NCBI GenBank assembly: GCA_964617695.1
Contig: CAZTYW010000078.1
Coordinates: forward strand, 1 to 8,214
DNA: 8,214 nucleotides
Reading direction: 5' to 3'
DNA from: CAZTYW01 sp964617695
GTDB taxonomy: Bacteria; Chloroflexota; Dehalococcoidia; UBA2247; RBG-13-53-26
Both the position numbers and the translations under genes were made by a program. Positions 1 to 6,810 of the stretch are shown piece by piece (position 1 is the first letter of the stretch; every line of letters starts with the position of its first letter). The notes under the pieces are model-generated. The model saw only the letters and a program-made list of their open reading frames with translations, did not search any database and had not been told where the DNA came from.

Positions 1-768
1 CAGTACCCTGCCGTGGATGAAAACCTGACGGGCCGCGAGAACCTGGAGATGGTGGGCCGGCTGTATCATCTGGGCGGGCCAAGAGCACGCAGCCGGGCAA
101 ACGAGCTACTCGAAAGCTTCGACCTGACGGATGTGGCCCAGCGGAGGGTAAAGACCTACTCCGGCGGACTGCGCCGCCGTCTCGACCTGGCCGCAAGCCT
201 GGTGGCCAGTCCGCCTGTGCTGTTCCTGGACGAGCCCACCACCGGCCTCGACCCCCGCAGCCGTCTCGGCCTGTGGGACGTCATCAGCAGTCTGGCCAGA
301 GAGGGTACCACAGTGTTTCTCACCACCCAGTATCTCGAAGAGGCAGACCGGCTGGCCCACACCATCGCCGTGATAGACCTGGGCCGGATCATCCGCCAGG
401 GCACTTCACAGGAGCTAAAGGAGTGCTGCGGGGGCGACGTGCTGATACAACTGCGCCTGGCCGACATCGCCCAGACAGGGCTCGCCGGTGATGTTCTTGC
501 TCCTCTGGGCAACGGCAAACTACATACCGTCGCCGAAACGGGCCAGATCACGCTGCCGGCCGTTGGAGGCACATCCATGCTGCCGGAGGTGGTGCGGCGG
601 CTCGACGCAGGCGGCATAGCCATTGCGGACCTGGCGCTGCGCCAGCCTACCCTGGACGACGTGTTCCTGGAGCTTACAGGCCGCACTGCAGAGGAATGCG
701 CAGAGGAAGCCGCCTCCAGAGGCGGCTGGCAGGGCCGGCGAGAGCGTGAAGGACAGACGCCGCCATGA
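1..768 (+). CDS. DrrA-type ABC transporter ATP-binding protein (5' end off window)
   Basis: This is the ATPase half of an ABC-2 exporter, a cytoplasmic protein that would power the membrane partner encoded next. The frame is open from base 1 (Q-Y-P-A-V-D-E-N-L-T). The Gln of the Q-loop is therefore at the window edge, and the Walker A region lies upstream. The GTG at base 13 is an internal Val codon, not a start. Counting from that Val, the ABC signature YSGGLRRR is at about 49-56, Walker B VLFLDEP at 69-75 and the D-loop TGLD at 77-80. The H-loop reads TTQYLEEAD, with Gln in place of the usual His, as is common in the DrrA (daunorubicin-resistance) subfamily. The C-terminal extension ends in PTLDDVFLELTGR, the usual DrrA tail. 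The stop overlaps the permease start as ATGA. The substrate cannot be told from sequence. Confidence 0.95.
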   Translation, partial: QYPAVDENLTGRENLEMVGRLYHLGGPRARSRANELLESFDLTDVAQRRVKTYSGGLRRRLDLAASLVASPPVLFLDEPTTGLDPRSRLGLWDVISSLAREGTTVFLTTQYLEEADRLAHTIAVIDLGRIIRQGTSQELKECCGGDVLIQLRLADIAQTGLAGDVLAPLGNGKLHTVAETGQITLPAVGGTSMLPEVVRRLDAGGIAIADLALRQPTLDDVFLELTGRTAEECAEEAASRGGWQGRREREGQTPP

Positions 769-1559
769 ACTCGTCAAGAGCCACCGCCCCAGCGAACCAG
801 CTTGCCTGGGCCATCCCCGACACGATGGTCATAACCTGGCGCAACGTGCTTCGTTTCGTGCGGCTTCCCCAGTTGCTGGTGTTCTCCACCATTCAACCTG
901 TGATGCTACTGCTGCTGTTCACCTACGTCTTCGGCGGCGCCATCAACACCGGCGGCATTGACTACATCCAGTTCCTCCTGCCCGGTTTCCTGGTCCAGAT
1001 CGTTGTCTTCGGCTCTGCCCAGACAAGCGTCGGCATGGCTGAGGACGTGTCACGGGGCATGATCGACCGCTTCCGGTCACTGCCGATGGCCCGCGCCGCC
1101 GTGCTCGCCGGGCGCACGGTGGCCGACACGGCGCGCTACACCTTCCTGGTACTCCTCATGATCGGGGTGGGCAGTGCCATCGGGTTCAGATTTCAAAACG
1201 GCATCGCCCCGGCCATCGCCGGCCCAGCCCTGGCGGTGCTGTTCGGCTTCGCCTTCACCTGGATCTCAGCCTTCATTGGCATGTCCGTAAAGGACGTGGA
1301 GACGGCTCAAGTGGCCGGCTTCGTGTGGATCTTCCCGATCGTCTTTGCCAGCTCAATGTTCGTTCCGGTGGAGACAATGCCGGGGTGGCTGCAGGCGTTC
1401 GCCAAGGTCAACCCGGTGACGGTGACCGTGGACACGGTGCGGGCGCTGTCGCTGGGCGGGGAGGTGGTGACGAACCTGTGGAAATCCCTGGCCTGGATAG
1501 GCGGAATTCTGGCCGTCTTCCTGCCCCTGGCAGTCAACCGCTATCGACGCATGGCGTAG
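765..1559 (+). CDS. ABC-2 type transporter permease (DrrB-like)
   Basis: This is the membrane half of the exporter, 264 residues, the usual length for DrrB-type permeases. I estimate six hydrophobic segments at about residues 36-58, 66-88, 122-141, 148-172, 184-204 and 241-257. The cytoplasmic motif GMIDRFRSLPMARAAVLAGR (98-117) matches the conserved loop by which ABC-2 permeases contact their ATPase. The segment SSMFVPVETMPGWLQAFAKV followed by NPVT (197-220) is the typical region before the last helix. The start ATG at 765 overlaps the ATPase stop as ATGA, so translation is probably coupled. A GAAGGA at 748-753 could also act as a ribosome site. Function by family: export of a lipid, drug or natural product, substrate unknown. 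No biosynthetic gene that would hint at one is visible nearby. Confidence 0.94.
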   Translation: MNSSRATAPANQLAWAIPDTMVITWRNVLRFVRLPQLLVFSTIQPVMLLLLFTYVFGGAINTGGIDYIQFLLPGFLVQIVVFGSAQTSVGMAEDVSRGMIDRFRSLPMARAAVLAGRTVADTARYTFLVLLMIGVGSAIGFRFQNGIAPAIAGPALAVLFGFAFTWISAFIGMSVKDVETAQVAGFVWIFPIVFASSMFVPVETMPGWLQAFAKVNPVTVTVDTVRALSLGGEVVTNLWKSLAWIGGILAVFLPLAVNRYRRMA

Positions 1560-1623
1560 GCAGTCTCGACGCAACGGGACCTTTCAGCTACACGTCGTGA
1601 GTCTGCGCTCCTGAGGGAGTGAA

Positions 1624-2028
1624 ATGACCGACAAGGTAATCAGAAGCGACGAAGAGTGGCGACGGCGACTTAGCCCCGAGCAGTATGAGATCACCCGAAA
1701 GAAGGGGACCGAGCCCCCTTTCACCGGGAAATACCACGACTTCAAAGGAAAGGGCATCTACCGCTGTGCGGGTTGCGGCAGCGACCTGTTCAGCTCAGAG
1801 GCGAAGTTTGACTCCGGGACAGGCTGGCCAAGCTTCTGGGCTCCGATCTCCGACCAGAGCATCGAAACGGCCCCTGACACCTCCCACGGGATGGTAAGGA
1901 CCGAAGTCCGGTGCAAGAGATGCGAGGCACACCTGGGTCACGTGTTTACCGACGGCCCTCCGCCGACCGGGCTCCGCTACTGCCTCAACTCGGCTGCGCT
2001 CGATTTCGCTGAGAAGAATGATGATTAG
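1624..2028 (+). CDS. msrB: Peptide-methionine (R)-S-oxide reductase MsrB
   Basis: MsrB reduces the R epimer of methionine sulfoxide in oxidised proteins back to methionine. The 134 residues cover one complete SelR/MsrB domain with no signal peptide, so it is probably cytoplasmic. Two CxxC pairs, C48/C51 (CAGC) and C97/C100 (CKRC), form the structural zinc site. The core signature GTGWPSFW is at 65-72 and EAHLGHVF at 101-108. The catalytic cysteine is C120 in RYCLNSAAL. These are the only five cysteines, so no separate resolving cysteine is apparent. Recycling would then have to go directly through an external thiol reductant (inference). The start is supported by GAGGGAGTGA at 1613-1622. The gene stands alone, 64 bases after the permease gene and 142 bases before the photolyase gene. 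No MsrA is visible in the window. Confidence 0.97.
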   Translation: MTDKVIRSDEEWRRRLSPEQYEITRKKGTEPPFTGKYHDFKGKGIYRCAGCGSDLFSSEAKFDSGTGWPSFWAPISDQSIETAPDTSHGMVRTEVRCKRCEAHLGHVFTDGPPPTGLRYCLNSAALDFAEKNDD

Positions 2029-2035
2029 CTTCGGG

Positions 2036-2081
2036 CGGCTCATGCCCGGCAGCCGACCGGAGCCGTGTGTGCGGGTTTATT
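2036..2081 (+). terminator. Possible weak terminator after msrB
   Basis: CGGCTC (2036-2041) can pair with GAGCCG (2060-2065), and CCGG repeats at 2046-2049 and 2057-2060 offer alternative pairing inside. A short T-rich stretch, TTTATT, follows at 2076-2081 but is ten bases past the stem. The shape fits a poor intrinsic terminator at best. The rest of this 142-base gap holds a TCTAAT (2124-2129) that resembles a -10 box, but I see no good -35 for it. Confidence 0.22.
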
Positions 2082-2170
2082 GCTGAGATTGGCCAGAGCC
2101 ACCGTCGACCAGTCGGCCTTACCTCTAATCAGGGCAGAGCAGAGACTCGCCGCTCAAGGAGGACACCGAG

Positions 2171-3736
2171 ATGCGAAACCTCGTCCTTGTGCTCGGCGAC
2201 CAGTTGAACCAGGATTCGGCTGCATTTGACGGCTTCGATAAGTCGCAAGACGCGGTCTGGATGGCCGAGGTCGAGGAAGAGGCGACGCACGTATGGTGTC
2301 ACAAGCTGCGCATTGCGTTTTTCTTCTCAGCTATGCGTCACTTCCGCGATCAGCTCCTGGAAAAGGGCATTTCAGTAGACTACCACCAGATGACCCGATA
2401 TCCAGCAGAGGACAGCGGACGCAGTCTGGCCGAAGTGCTGCGAAACAGCGTCAACAGGATGCGGCCCGAAAAGCTGGTTGTGGTGATGCCCGGAGACTGC
2501 CGGGTGCTGAAGAGCCTGCAGCAACAGGAGGAGGCCCTGCGCATTGAGCTGGACGTTCGGCCCGACAACCACTTCTACTGCGGTACCGCCGAGTTCAGGA
2601 GGTTCGCAGAGGGCAAGAAACGACTCCTGCTTGAGCTATTCTACCGGTACATGCGAAGGAAACACAGGGTACTGTTGGCAGATGGCGGAGCACCCGTCGG
2701 TGGGAGGTGGAATTTCGACAAGGAGAATCGCCGAAGCTTCGGGCGAGGCGGGCCAGGCAAAGTGCCGTCGCCGCGCGCCTTCCCTCCCGACAAAGTCACC
2801 CGGGAGGTCATCCAAACGGTCCGGAAGAGGTTTGACAAACACCCGGGAGACCTGAGTCACTTCGATCTACCGGTGACCCATGACGAAGCCCAGTCCATGC
2901 TGGACCATTTTATCGACACAAGCCTGCCCAACTTCGGCACCTACGAAGACGCCATGTGGACGGACCAGCCGTTCCTGTACCACTCTCGCCTATCAACTTC
3001 TCTGAACGTGAAACTCCTTGACCCGCGCCCGTGCATTGAGGCTGCCGTGGCCGCCTACGGAGACGGTCGGGCGACCATCAACAACGTTGAAGGCTTTGTG
3101 CGGCAAATCCTGGGCTGGCGAGAATACATTCGCGGCGTCTACTGGCTGTACATGCCCGGCTATCAAGACATGAACCACCTGGGCCACGAGCTGGACGTGC
3201 CGTCGTTTTTCTGGGACGGCAACACGGACATGGAATGCGTACGTCAGACGATGAGGCACGTCCTCCGCTATGGTTACTCGCATCACATTCACCGGCTCAT
3301 GGTGATGGGGCTTCTTGCCCTGTTGCTCGGGGTGCACCCTCGCAAGTTCCACCAATGGCACATGGCCATGTACGTCGACGCCATTGACTGGGTATCGCTA
3401 CCCAATGCCCTGGGCATGAGCCAGTACGGCGACGGCGGCATTGTCGGCACCAAGCCCTACTGCGCCAGTGGAAGCTACATCAACAGGATGAGCAACTTCT
3501 GCGGCCACTGTCGCTACGACTACAGGGAGACTACGGGCGACAGGGCGTGTCCTTTCTCGACGCTCTACTGGGAGTTCCTGGACCGGCACCACGAGAGGTT
3601 CAAGTACAACCCCCGGCTGCGGCTCCAGATACGGGGTCTGGAGAAGAAACGGACCAGACACGATGATATGGACCGTATTCGGAGGCAGGCCAGGGCGCTC
3701 CGAGAAGAATGGGGTGCCTCATCCTACGCAGCATGA
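2171..3736 (+). CDS. phrB: Iron-sulfur bacterial cryptochrome/(6-4) photolyase (PhrB class)
   Basis: This is a flavoprotein of the FeS-BCP branch of the photolyase/cryptochrome family (COG3046). Characterised members such as Agrobacterium PhrB repair UV (6-4) photoproducts in DNA, using FAD, a lumazine antenna and a [4Fe-4S] cluster. The N-terminal Rossmann-like antenna domain starts MRNLVLVLGDQLNQDS (1-16). The helical FAD domain follows from about residue 240. Four cysteines, C356, C444, C447 and C460, have the same spacing as the PhrB cluster ligands I recall (350, 438, 441, 454, all shifted by six). With the same shift, H371-H372 in YSHHIHR, Y430, W348 and W396 fall on residues implicated in catalysis and electron transfer. 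At 521 residues it is full length. AAGGAGG at 2156-2162 supports the start. No frameshift is seen. A signalling (cryptochrome) role instead of repair cannot be excluded. Confidence 0.96.
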   Translation: MRNLVLVLGDQLNQDSAAFDGFDKSQDAVWMAEVEEEATHVWCHKLRIAFFFSAMRHFRDQLLEKGISVDYHQMTRYPAEDSGRSLAEVLRNSVNRMRPEKLVVVMPGDCRVLKSLQQQEEALRIELDVRPDNHFYCGTAEFRRFAEGKKRLLLELFYRYMRRKHRVLLADGGAPVGGRWNFDKENRRSFGRGGPGKVPSPRAFPPDKVTREVIQTVRKRFDKHPGDLSHFDLPVTHDEAQSMLDHFIDTSLPNFGTYEDAMWTDQPFLYHSRLSTSLNVKLLDPRPCIEAAVAAYGDGRATINNVEGFVRQILGWREYIRGVYWLYMPGYQDMNHLGHELDVPSFFWDGNTDMECVRQTMRHVLRYGYSHHIHRLMVMGLLALLLGVHPRKFHQWHMAMYVDAIDWVSLPNALGMSQYGDGGIVGTKPYCASGSYINRMSNFCGHCRYDYRETTGDRACPFSTLYWEFLDRHHERFKYNPRLRLQIRGLEKKRTRHDDMDRIRRQARALREEWGASSYAA

Positions 3737-3841
3737 TGGGAAAGGGGCGGTGGCATGGCGCCCACCAACGCCGGGCTCGTACAGCAACCTGCGGTGCGTC
3801 CGCAAGGCGAACAGCACCCCTGGGTAAGACGCCCGGACGCG

Positions 3842-3850
3842 TGTTAGAAT
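3842..3850 (+). promoter_or_regulatory. Candidate extended -10 promoter for the DUF72-nuclease pair
   Basis: TGTTAGAAT fits the extended -10 pattern TGn followed by a TATAAT-like hexamer (TAGAAT, five of six). I see no convincing -35 at the expected distance, which is acceptable for an extended -10 promoter. It lies 52 bases before the DUF72 start codon and would begin transcription near 3857. The rest of the 166-base gap after the photolyase gene shows only GC-rich imperfect hairpins around 3745-3766 with no T-run. Confidence 0.4.
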
Positions 3851-3856
3851 TGCTGA

Positions 3857-3888
3857 GTCTACCCCAGTAGACAGGGAGCGGAGCCCTG
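3857..3888 (+). promoter_or_regulatory. Two tandem leader hairpins before the DUF72 gene
   Basis: GTCTAC-CCCA-GTAGAC (3857-3872) is a perfect six-base-pair stem with a four-base loop. It shares its last base with CAGGG-AGCGGAG-CCCTG (3872-3888), a five-base-pair stem with a seven-base loop. The first stem begins at the transcription start expected from the candidate -10 box. The second ends next to the GGAGAG ribosome site (3888-3893). They could stabilise the 5' end of the mRNA or tune translation; this is inference. Confidence 0.4.
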
Positions 3889-3902
3889 GAGAGACCACAA
3901 AC

Positions 3903-4805
3903 ATGGCAGAGATACTGATTGGCACGTGCTCGTGGACAGACCCCACTCTAATACAGAGCGGCCGTTTCTACCCAGAGTGGGCCAAATCCGCCGAAAGCCG
4001 GCTACAGTTCTATGCCGGCCAGTTTCCCATCGTGGAGGTAGACAGCTCCTACTACGCCTTACCCAGCGAGAGAACCAGCCGCCTCTGGGTGGAAAGGACA
4101 TCCGAGAGATTCGTTTTCGACGTGAAGGCGTTCAGGCTGTTGACCCATCATCCGACGCCCACTTCGGCCCTACCCAGGGACATCAGGGAAGCGCTACCGG
4201 CCGGCACAAAGGACAAAGCCAGACTATACCAGCGAGACTTGCCTGCCGAGCTCGTTGACGAGGTATGGACCCGGTTCGAAAGCGCCCTGCTGCCGCTGGA
4301 CAGCGCCGCCAAGCTGGGCGTCGTGCTTTTCCAGTTCCCGCCGTGGTTCTACCCCGGGAACGAGCAGCGGGACTATATCCTCGCCTGCAAGGAAAGGCTG
4401 CCCCAATACCGGCTCGCAGTGGAGTTCCGCCACAACTCCTGGGTGAATGAGAGGAACCGAGAGCGGACTCTGAGCTTCCTCCGACAGAACGACCTCCCGT
4501 TCGTGTGCGTCGACGAGCCTCAGGGGTTCAGGTCGAGCGTACCGCCCGTTGCCGAAGCTACTTCGGATATCGGGCTGGTGCGCTTTCACGGCCGAAACAG
4601 GGACACATGGGAGAAACAGGGAATCAGCCCGGCAGAAAGATTCAACTACCTCTACTCTGAGCACGAGCTCGGCGAGTGGTCGCCCAGGATCAAGGCGCTC
4701 GCCGCCAGGACGGGTCAACTCCACGTCCTGTTCAACAACTGCTATCAGGACAAGGCAGTGGTCAACGCCCGCCAGATGGGCTATATATTAGAGCAAGGGG
4801 ACTGA
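3903..4805 (+). CDS. DUF72 (YecE-like) TIM-barrel protein
   Basis: This 300-residue protein belongs to the DUF72/COG1801 family, whose biochemical role I do not know to be established. Family landmarks are in order: IGTCSW near the N-terminus (6-11), VEVDSSYY (44-51), DVKAFRLLTHHPTP (73-86), VLFQFPPWF (141-149), VEFRHNSW (173-180), VDEP (203-206), RFHGRN (227-232) and the closing LFNNCYQDKAVVNA (276-289). Conserved Asp, Glu, His, Arg and Asn residues at the ends of predicted strands suggest a polar active-site pocket in a TIM-like barrel. No signal peptide or membrane segment is seen, so it is probably cytoplasmic. GGAGAG at 3888-3893, nine bases before ATG, supports the start. The stop TGA shares its last base with the ATG of the nuclease gene, so the two are probably translated together. 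Confidence 0.92.
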   Translation: MAEILIGTCSWTDPTLIQSGRFYPEWAKSAESRLQFYAGQFPIVEVDSSYYALPSERTSRLWVERTSERFVFDVKAFRLLTHHPTPTSALPRDIREALPAGTKDKARLYQRDLPAELVDEVWTRFESALLPLDSAAKLGVVLFQFPPWFYPGNEQRDYILACKERLPQYRLAVEFRHNSWVNERNRERTLSFLRQNDLPFVCVDEPQGFRSSVPPVAEATSDIGLVRFHGRNRDTWEKQGISPAERFNYLYSEHELGEWSPRIKALAARTGQLHVLFNNCYQDKAVVNARQMGYILEQGD

Positions 4806-5677
4806 TGACAGACAGGCCATCGAGCGGAGGAGGCGTCAAGTTCTTCAGCCTGCCGGTCCATTCCCGGCGGAGACCAACGGCCGCACCGTTGCGCCTGTCT
4901 CCTACAGCCGTCTCGGCCTTCCGCCAGTGCCGCCAGCTTTACAAGTTCCTCTACGTCGACAAGCTGGGAGAGCAGTACTCGCGGCCCAGGCCCTACTTCA
5001 CCGCGGGAAACCACATTCACGCCACACTCAGGGACCTGCTCAAGCTCTGGCCTCCCGAACGGAGAACAACCCAGGCCATGGAGACGCTCCTCGGCAAGAA
5101 CTGGCGCCGCTACCGGATAGGCTTCAAGAGCAGGAAGGAGGAGCGCGCCTGGGCCGAGAAAGCCCTGGCCCAGTTGAGGTCCTTCGTGGCCAACCATGAC
5201 CTGACCGTCCAGCCGGTGATGCTGGAGGAGATGGTGGAGGCCGAGATAACTGCAGGTCTCACCCTCTGCGGCAGGGTGGATAGAGTCGACGGTGGTCCAG
5301 ACGGCTCGCTTCACATAATTGACTACAAGACCGGCAACGTTCCACCGCAGACAGACTGGACTCAGTTGGAGCTCCACGCGCTGGCCGTTTCACGTTGCTC
5401 GGGCCGACCTGTGCGCAGGCTGTCCTACCTGTACCTGCGCCCCTCGGTGCTTGAGAGTATCGACATCTCTGCCGCCAGACTGGAGGAAGTCCGCTGGGAA
5501 CTGCTGGTTGTCGCCAGGAAGTTGCGGCGCGAGCGTCTTTACCAGCCAGACCCCGGGCCCCGGTGCGGAAACTGCGACTTTCGCTCCATCTGCCCCGGCG
5601 GTGCTGACATCGAACCGATCAACGGAGCGGAAGGCCAACTTGAACTCTGGGATGACTTCCCTTACGATGGGGCATAA
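4805..5677 (+). CDS. PD-(D/E)XK nuclease, RecB/Cas4-like, with probable Fe-S cluster
   Basis: This is a 290-residue predicted DNA nuclease of the RecB/AddB/Cas4 type (PDDEXK_1-like). The motif-I His is in GNHIHATL (H72 likely). The catalytic core is GRVDRVD (D159) followed by IIDYKTG (D173, K175), and Q187 in TQLELHALA is the usual motif after the core. C42 in FRQCRQLYKF and the C-terminal CGNCDFRSIC (C254, C257, C263) reproduce the C-(long gap)-CxxC-x5-C layout that holds a [4Fe-4S] cluster in Cas4 and AddB. There is no helicase domain. I chose ATG 4805 because it overlaps the DUF72 stop and has AAGGGG at 4795-4800. An in-frame ATG at 4676 would add 43 residues read from inside the DUF72 gene and looks like shadow sequence. 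The natural DNA substrate is unknown. No cas1, cas2 or repeat array is nearby, so a CRISPR role is not supported. Confidence 0.88.
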   Translation: MTDRPSSGGGVKFFSLPVHSRRRPTAAPLRLSPTAVSAFRQCRQLYKFLYVDKLGEQYSRPRPYFTAGNHIHATLRDLLKLWPPERRTTQAMETLLGKNWRRYRIGFKSRKEERAWAEKALAQLRSFVANHDLTVQPVMLEEMVEAEITAGLTLCGRVDRVDGGPDGSLHIIDYKTGNVPPQTDWTQLELHALAVSRCSGRPVRRLSYLYLRPSVLESIDISAARLEEVRWELLVVARKLRRERLYQPDPGPRCGNCDFRSICPGGADIEPINGAEGQLELWDDFPYDGA

Positions 5678-5697
5678 TATCTGACTGCGAGCAGCAA

Positions 5698-6612
5698 ATG
5701 TTCAACAGAATGCTGGTCCCACTGGATGGCTCCGAACTGGCGGAATCGGTGCTGCCTTACGCAGCGGCGCTGGCTGCCAGGGTCGGGCTGGAACTCACGC
5801 TGTTCCACGTCTCCCCGTCACAGGAGGAGGAATTCGCCCCGATACACGAAGCCTATATGGAGCGGGCGGTGGCGATGGCCCGCCGTCTGTCGGAGGAGGC
5901 CCAGCAAACAGGTGGCATCCCGGCAGAACACGAGAGGGTAGCGGTGCGATCTGAGATGGCCTCCGGCCAACCGGCTGAGGAAATCCTGCGCTATGCCGAG
6001 GCGAGCGGCACAGATGTGGTCCTGATGGCAACACGCGGCCGGTCTGGAATCACCCGCTGGGCTATGGGGAGCGTGGCCTTGAAGGTACTGGCAGCATCAA
6101 AGGTGCCCGTTTGGCTGGTGCGAGCAGGAATTCCCGAGCAAACCGTTCACGAGAAGTGGCCGATCAAGAAAATGGTAGTCCCTCTCGACGGTTCAGAGCT
6201 GGCCGAGTCCGTGCTCCCCCACGTCGAGTCGCTGGCGCAACAGCTTGACGCAGCGTCAGTGGAGATAGTGCTGGTGGCCGTCTGCGAGGCGACCATGCCG
6301 CCATCCCTCTACCCCACCGGCCCTCCAGACCTGGAAGCGGACCTGGCCAGGTGCAGAGAGTCGAACGAAAGGTACCTTGCCCCCGTGGAGCAGCGCCTCA
6401 GGACCGCAGGGCTAACGGTGCGTTCAGAAACGTTGCTGGGCCGGGCCGCCGACGAGATCGTCGACTACGCCAAGACGACCGAAGCCGATCTGATTGTCAT
6501 GGCCACCCACGGGCGTTCGGGAATCAGCCGCTGGGTCTACGGAAGCGTGGCCGAGAAGGTGCTGCTGGGCGCCTCCAGCCCGATCCTCCTGGTCAGAGCA
6601 AGACAGAGGTAG
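5698..6612 (+). CDS. Universal stress protein with two UspA domains
   Basis: This 304-residue protein is a tandem duplication of the UspA fold, a cytoplasmic nucleotide-binding family linked to survival under stress and growth arrest. Domain 1 spans about 1-142 and domain 2 about 156-302. Both begin with the same phrase (MLVPLDGSELAESVLP, and MVVPLDGSELAESVLP at 159-174). Both end with the ATP-loop motif: MATRGRSGITRWAMGS (110-125) and MATHGRSGISRWVYGS (268-283), variants of G-x2-G-x9-G-S in which the first Gly is Ala. Each closes on a conserved strand (VPVWLVR, SPILLVR). ATP binding is therefore likely but not certain. The start lies 20 bases after the nuclease stop, with only a poor ribosome-site match (GAGCAG). 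It may belong to the upstream transcript or use a promoter inside the nuclease gene end. Confidence 0.95.
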   Translation: MFNRMLVPLDGSELAESVLPYAAALAARVGLELTLFHVSPSQEEEFAPIHEAYMERAVAMARRLSEEAQQTGGIPAEHERVAVRSEMASGQPAEEILRYAEASGTDVVLMATRGRSGITRWAMGSVALKVLAASKVPVWLVRAGIPEQTVHEKWPIKKMVVPLDGSELAESVLPHVESLAQQLDAASVEIVLVAVCEATMPPSLYPTGPPDLEADLARCRESNERYLAPVEQRLRTAGLTVRSETLLGRAADEIVDYAKTTEADLIVMATHGRSGISRWVYGSVAEKVLLGASSPILLVRARQR

Positions 6613-6717
6613 CGCAAGTCCGCAATCAAGAGGCCCGGCGCCAGGTCATCGTGCGATGCCTTCCGGCAGCCCGGTCCCCGACCAAAGCCGAAGACTCGAA
6701 GCAGATGCGGCCCCCCC

Positions 6718-6746
6718 TTGCTTTATCTGGCTTGAAACGCTATCAT
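6718..6746 (+). promoter_or_regulatory. Candidate promoter for the zinc-ribbon gene
   Basis: TTGCTT (6718-6723) and TATCAT (6741-6746, five of six to TATAAT) are separated by exactly 17 bases. The -35 match is weak (three of six). The start of transcription would fall near 6753, giving a leader of about 58 bases. That leader contains ACACT-GTTG-AGTGT (6768-6781), a five-base-pair hairpin with a four-base loop, and GGAGGTGA (6800-6807) before the ATG. The rest of the 198-base gap after the stress-protein gene has GC-rich hairpins, such as CATC-GTGC-GATG at 6647-6658, without a T-run, plus a run of seven C at 6711-6717. Confidence 0.38.
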
Positions 6747-6810
6747 TGGCGCCGACGCTTCAAGGAAACACTGTTGAGTGTCACAATGTTGCACAAGACG
6801 GAGGTGACTG

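Noticed and set aside
13..15. GTG as the start codon of the ABC ATPase
   Set aside because: The frame is open upstream to base 1 and those codons (Q-Y-P-A) match the conserved Q-loop region, so the gene begins outside the window.
156..686. 176-residue antisense reading frame opposite the ABC ATPase
   Set aside because: Ser- and Arg-rich with no recognisable motif, fully covered by a well-supported gene on the other strand; a GC-rich shadow.
1560..1623. Possible terminator hairpin after the permease (CGACG at 1567 with CGTCG at 1594)
   Set aside because: Only five perfect pairs with many outer mismatches and no T-run.
4676..4804. N-terminal extension of the nuclease gene
   Set aside because: It lies wholly inside the DUF72 gene in another frame and has no nuclease-family sequence; ATG 4805 with the stop overlap is better.
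4224..5377. Two long minus-strand frames opposite the DUF72 and nuclease genes
   Set aside because: They mirror the codon structure of strong plus-strand genes and show no domain motif or ribosome site.
4805..5677. Reading the Cas4-like nuclease as part of a CRISPR system
   Set aside because: No repeat array, Cas1, Cas2 or effector is visible anywhere in the window.
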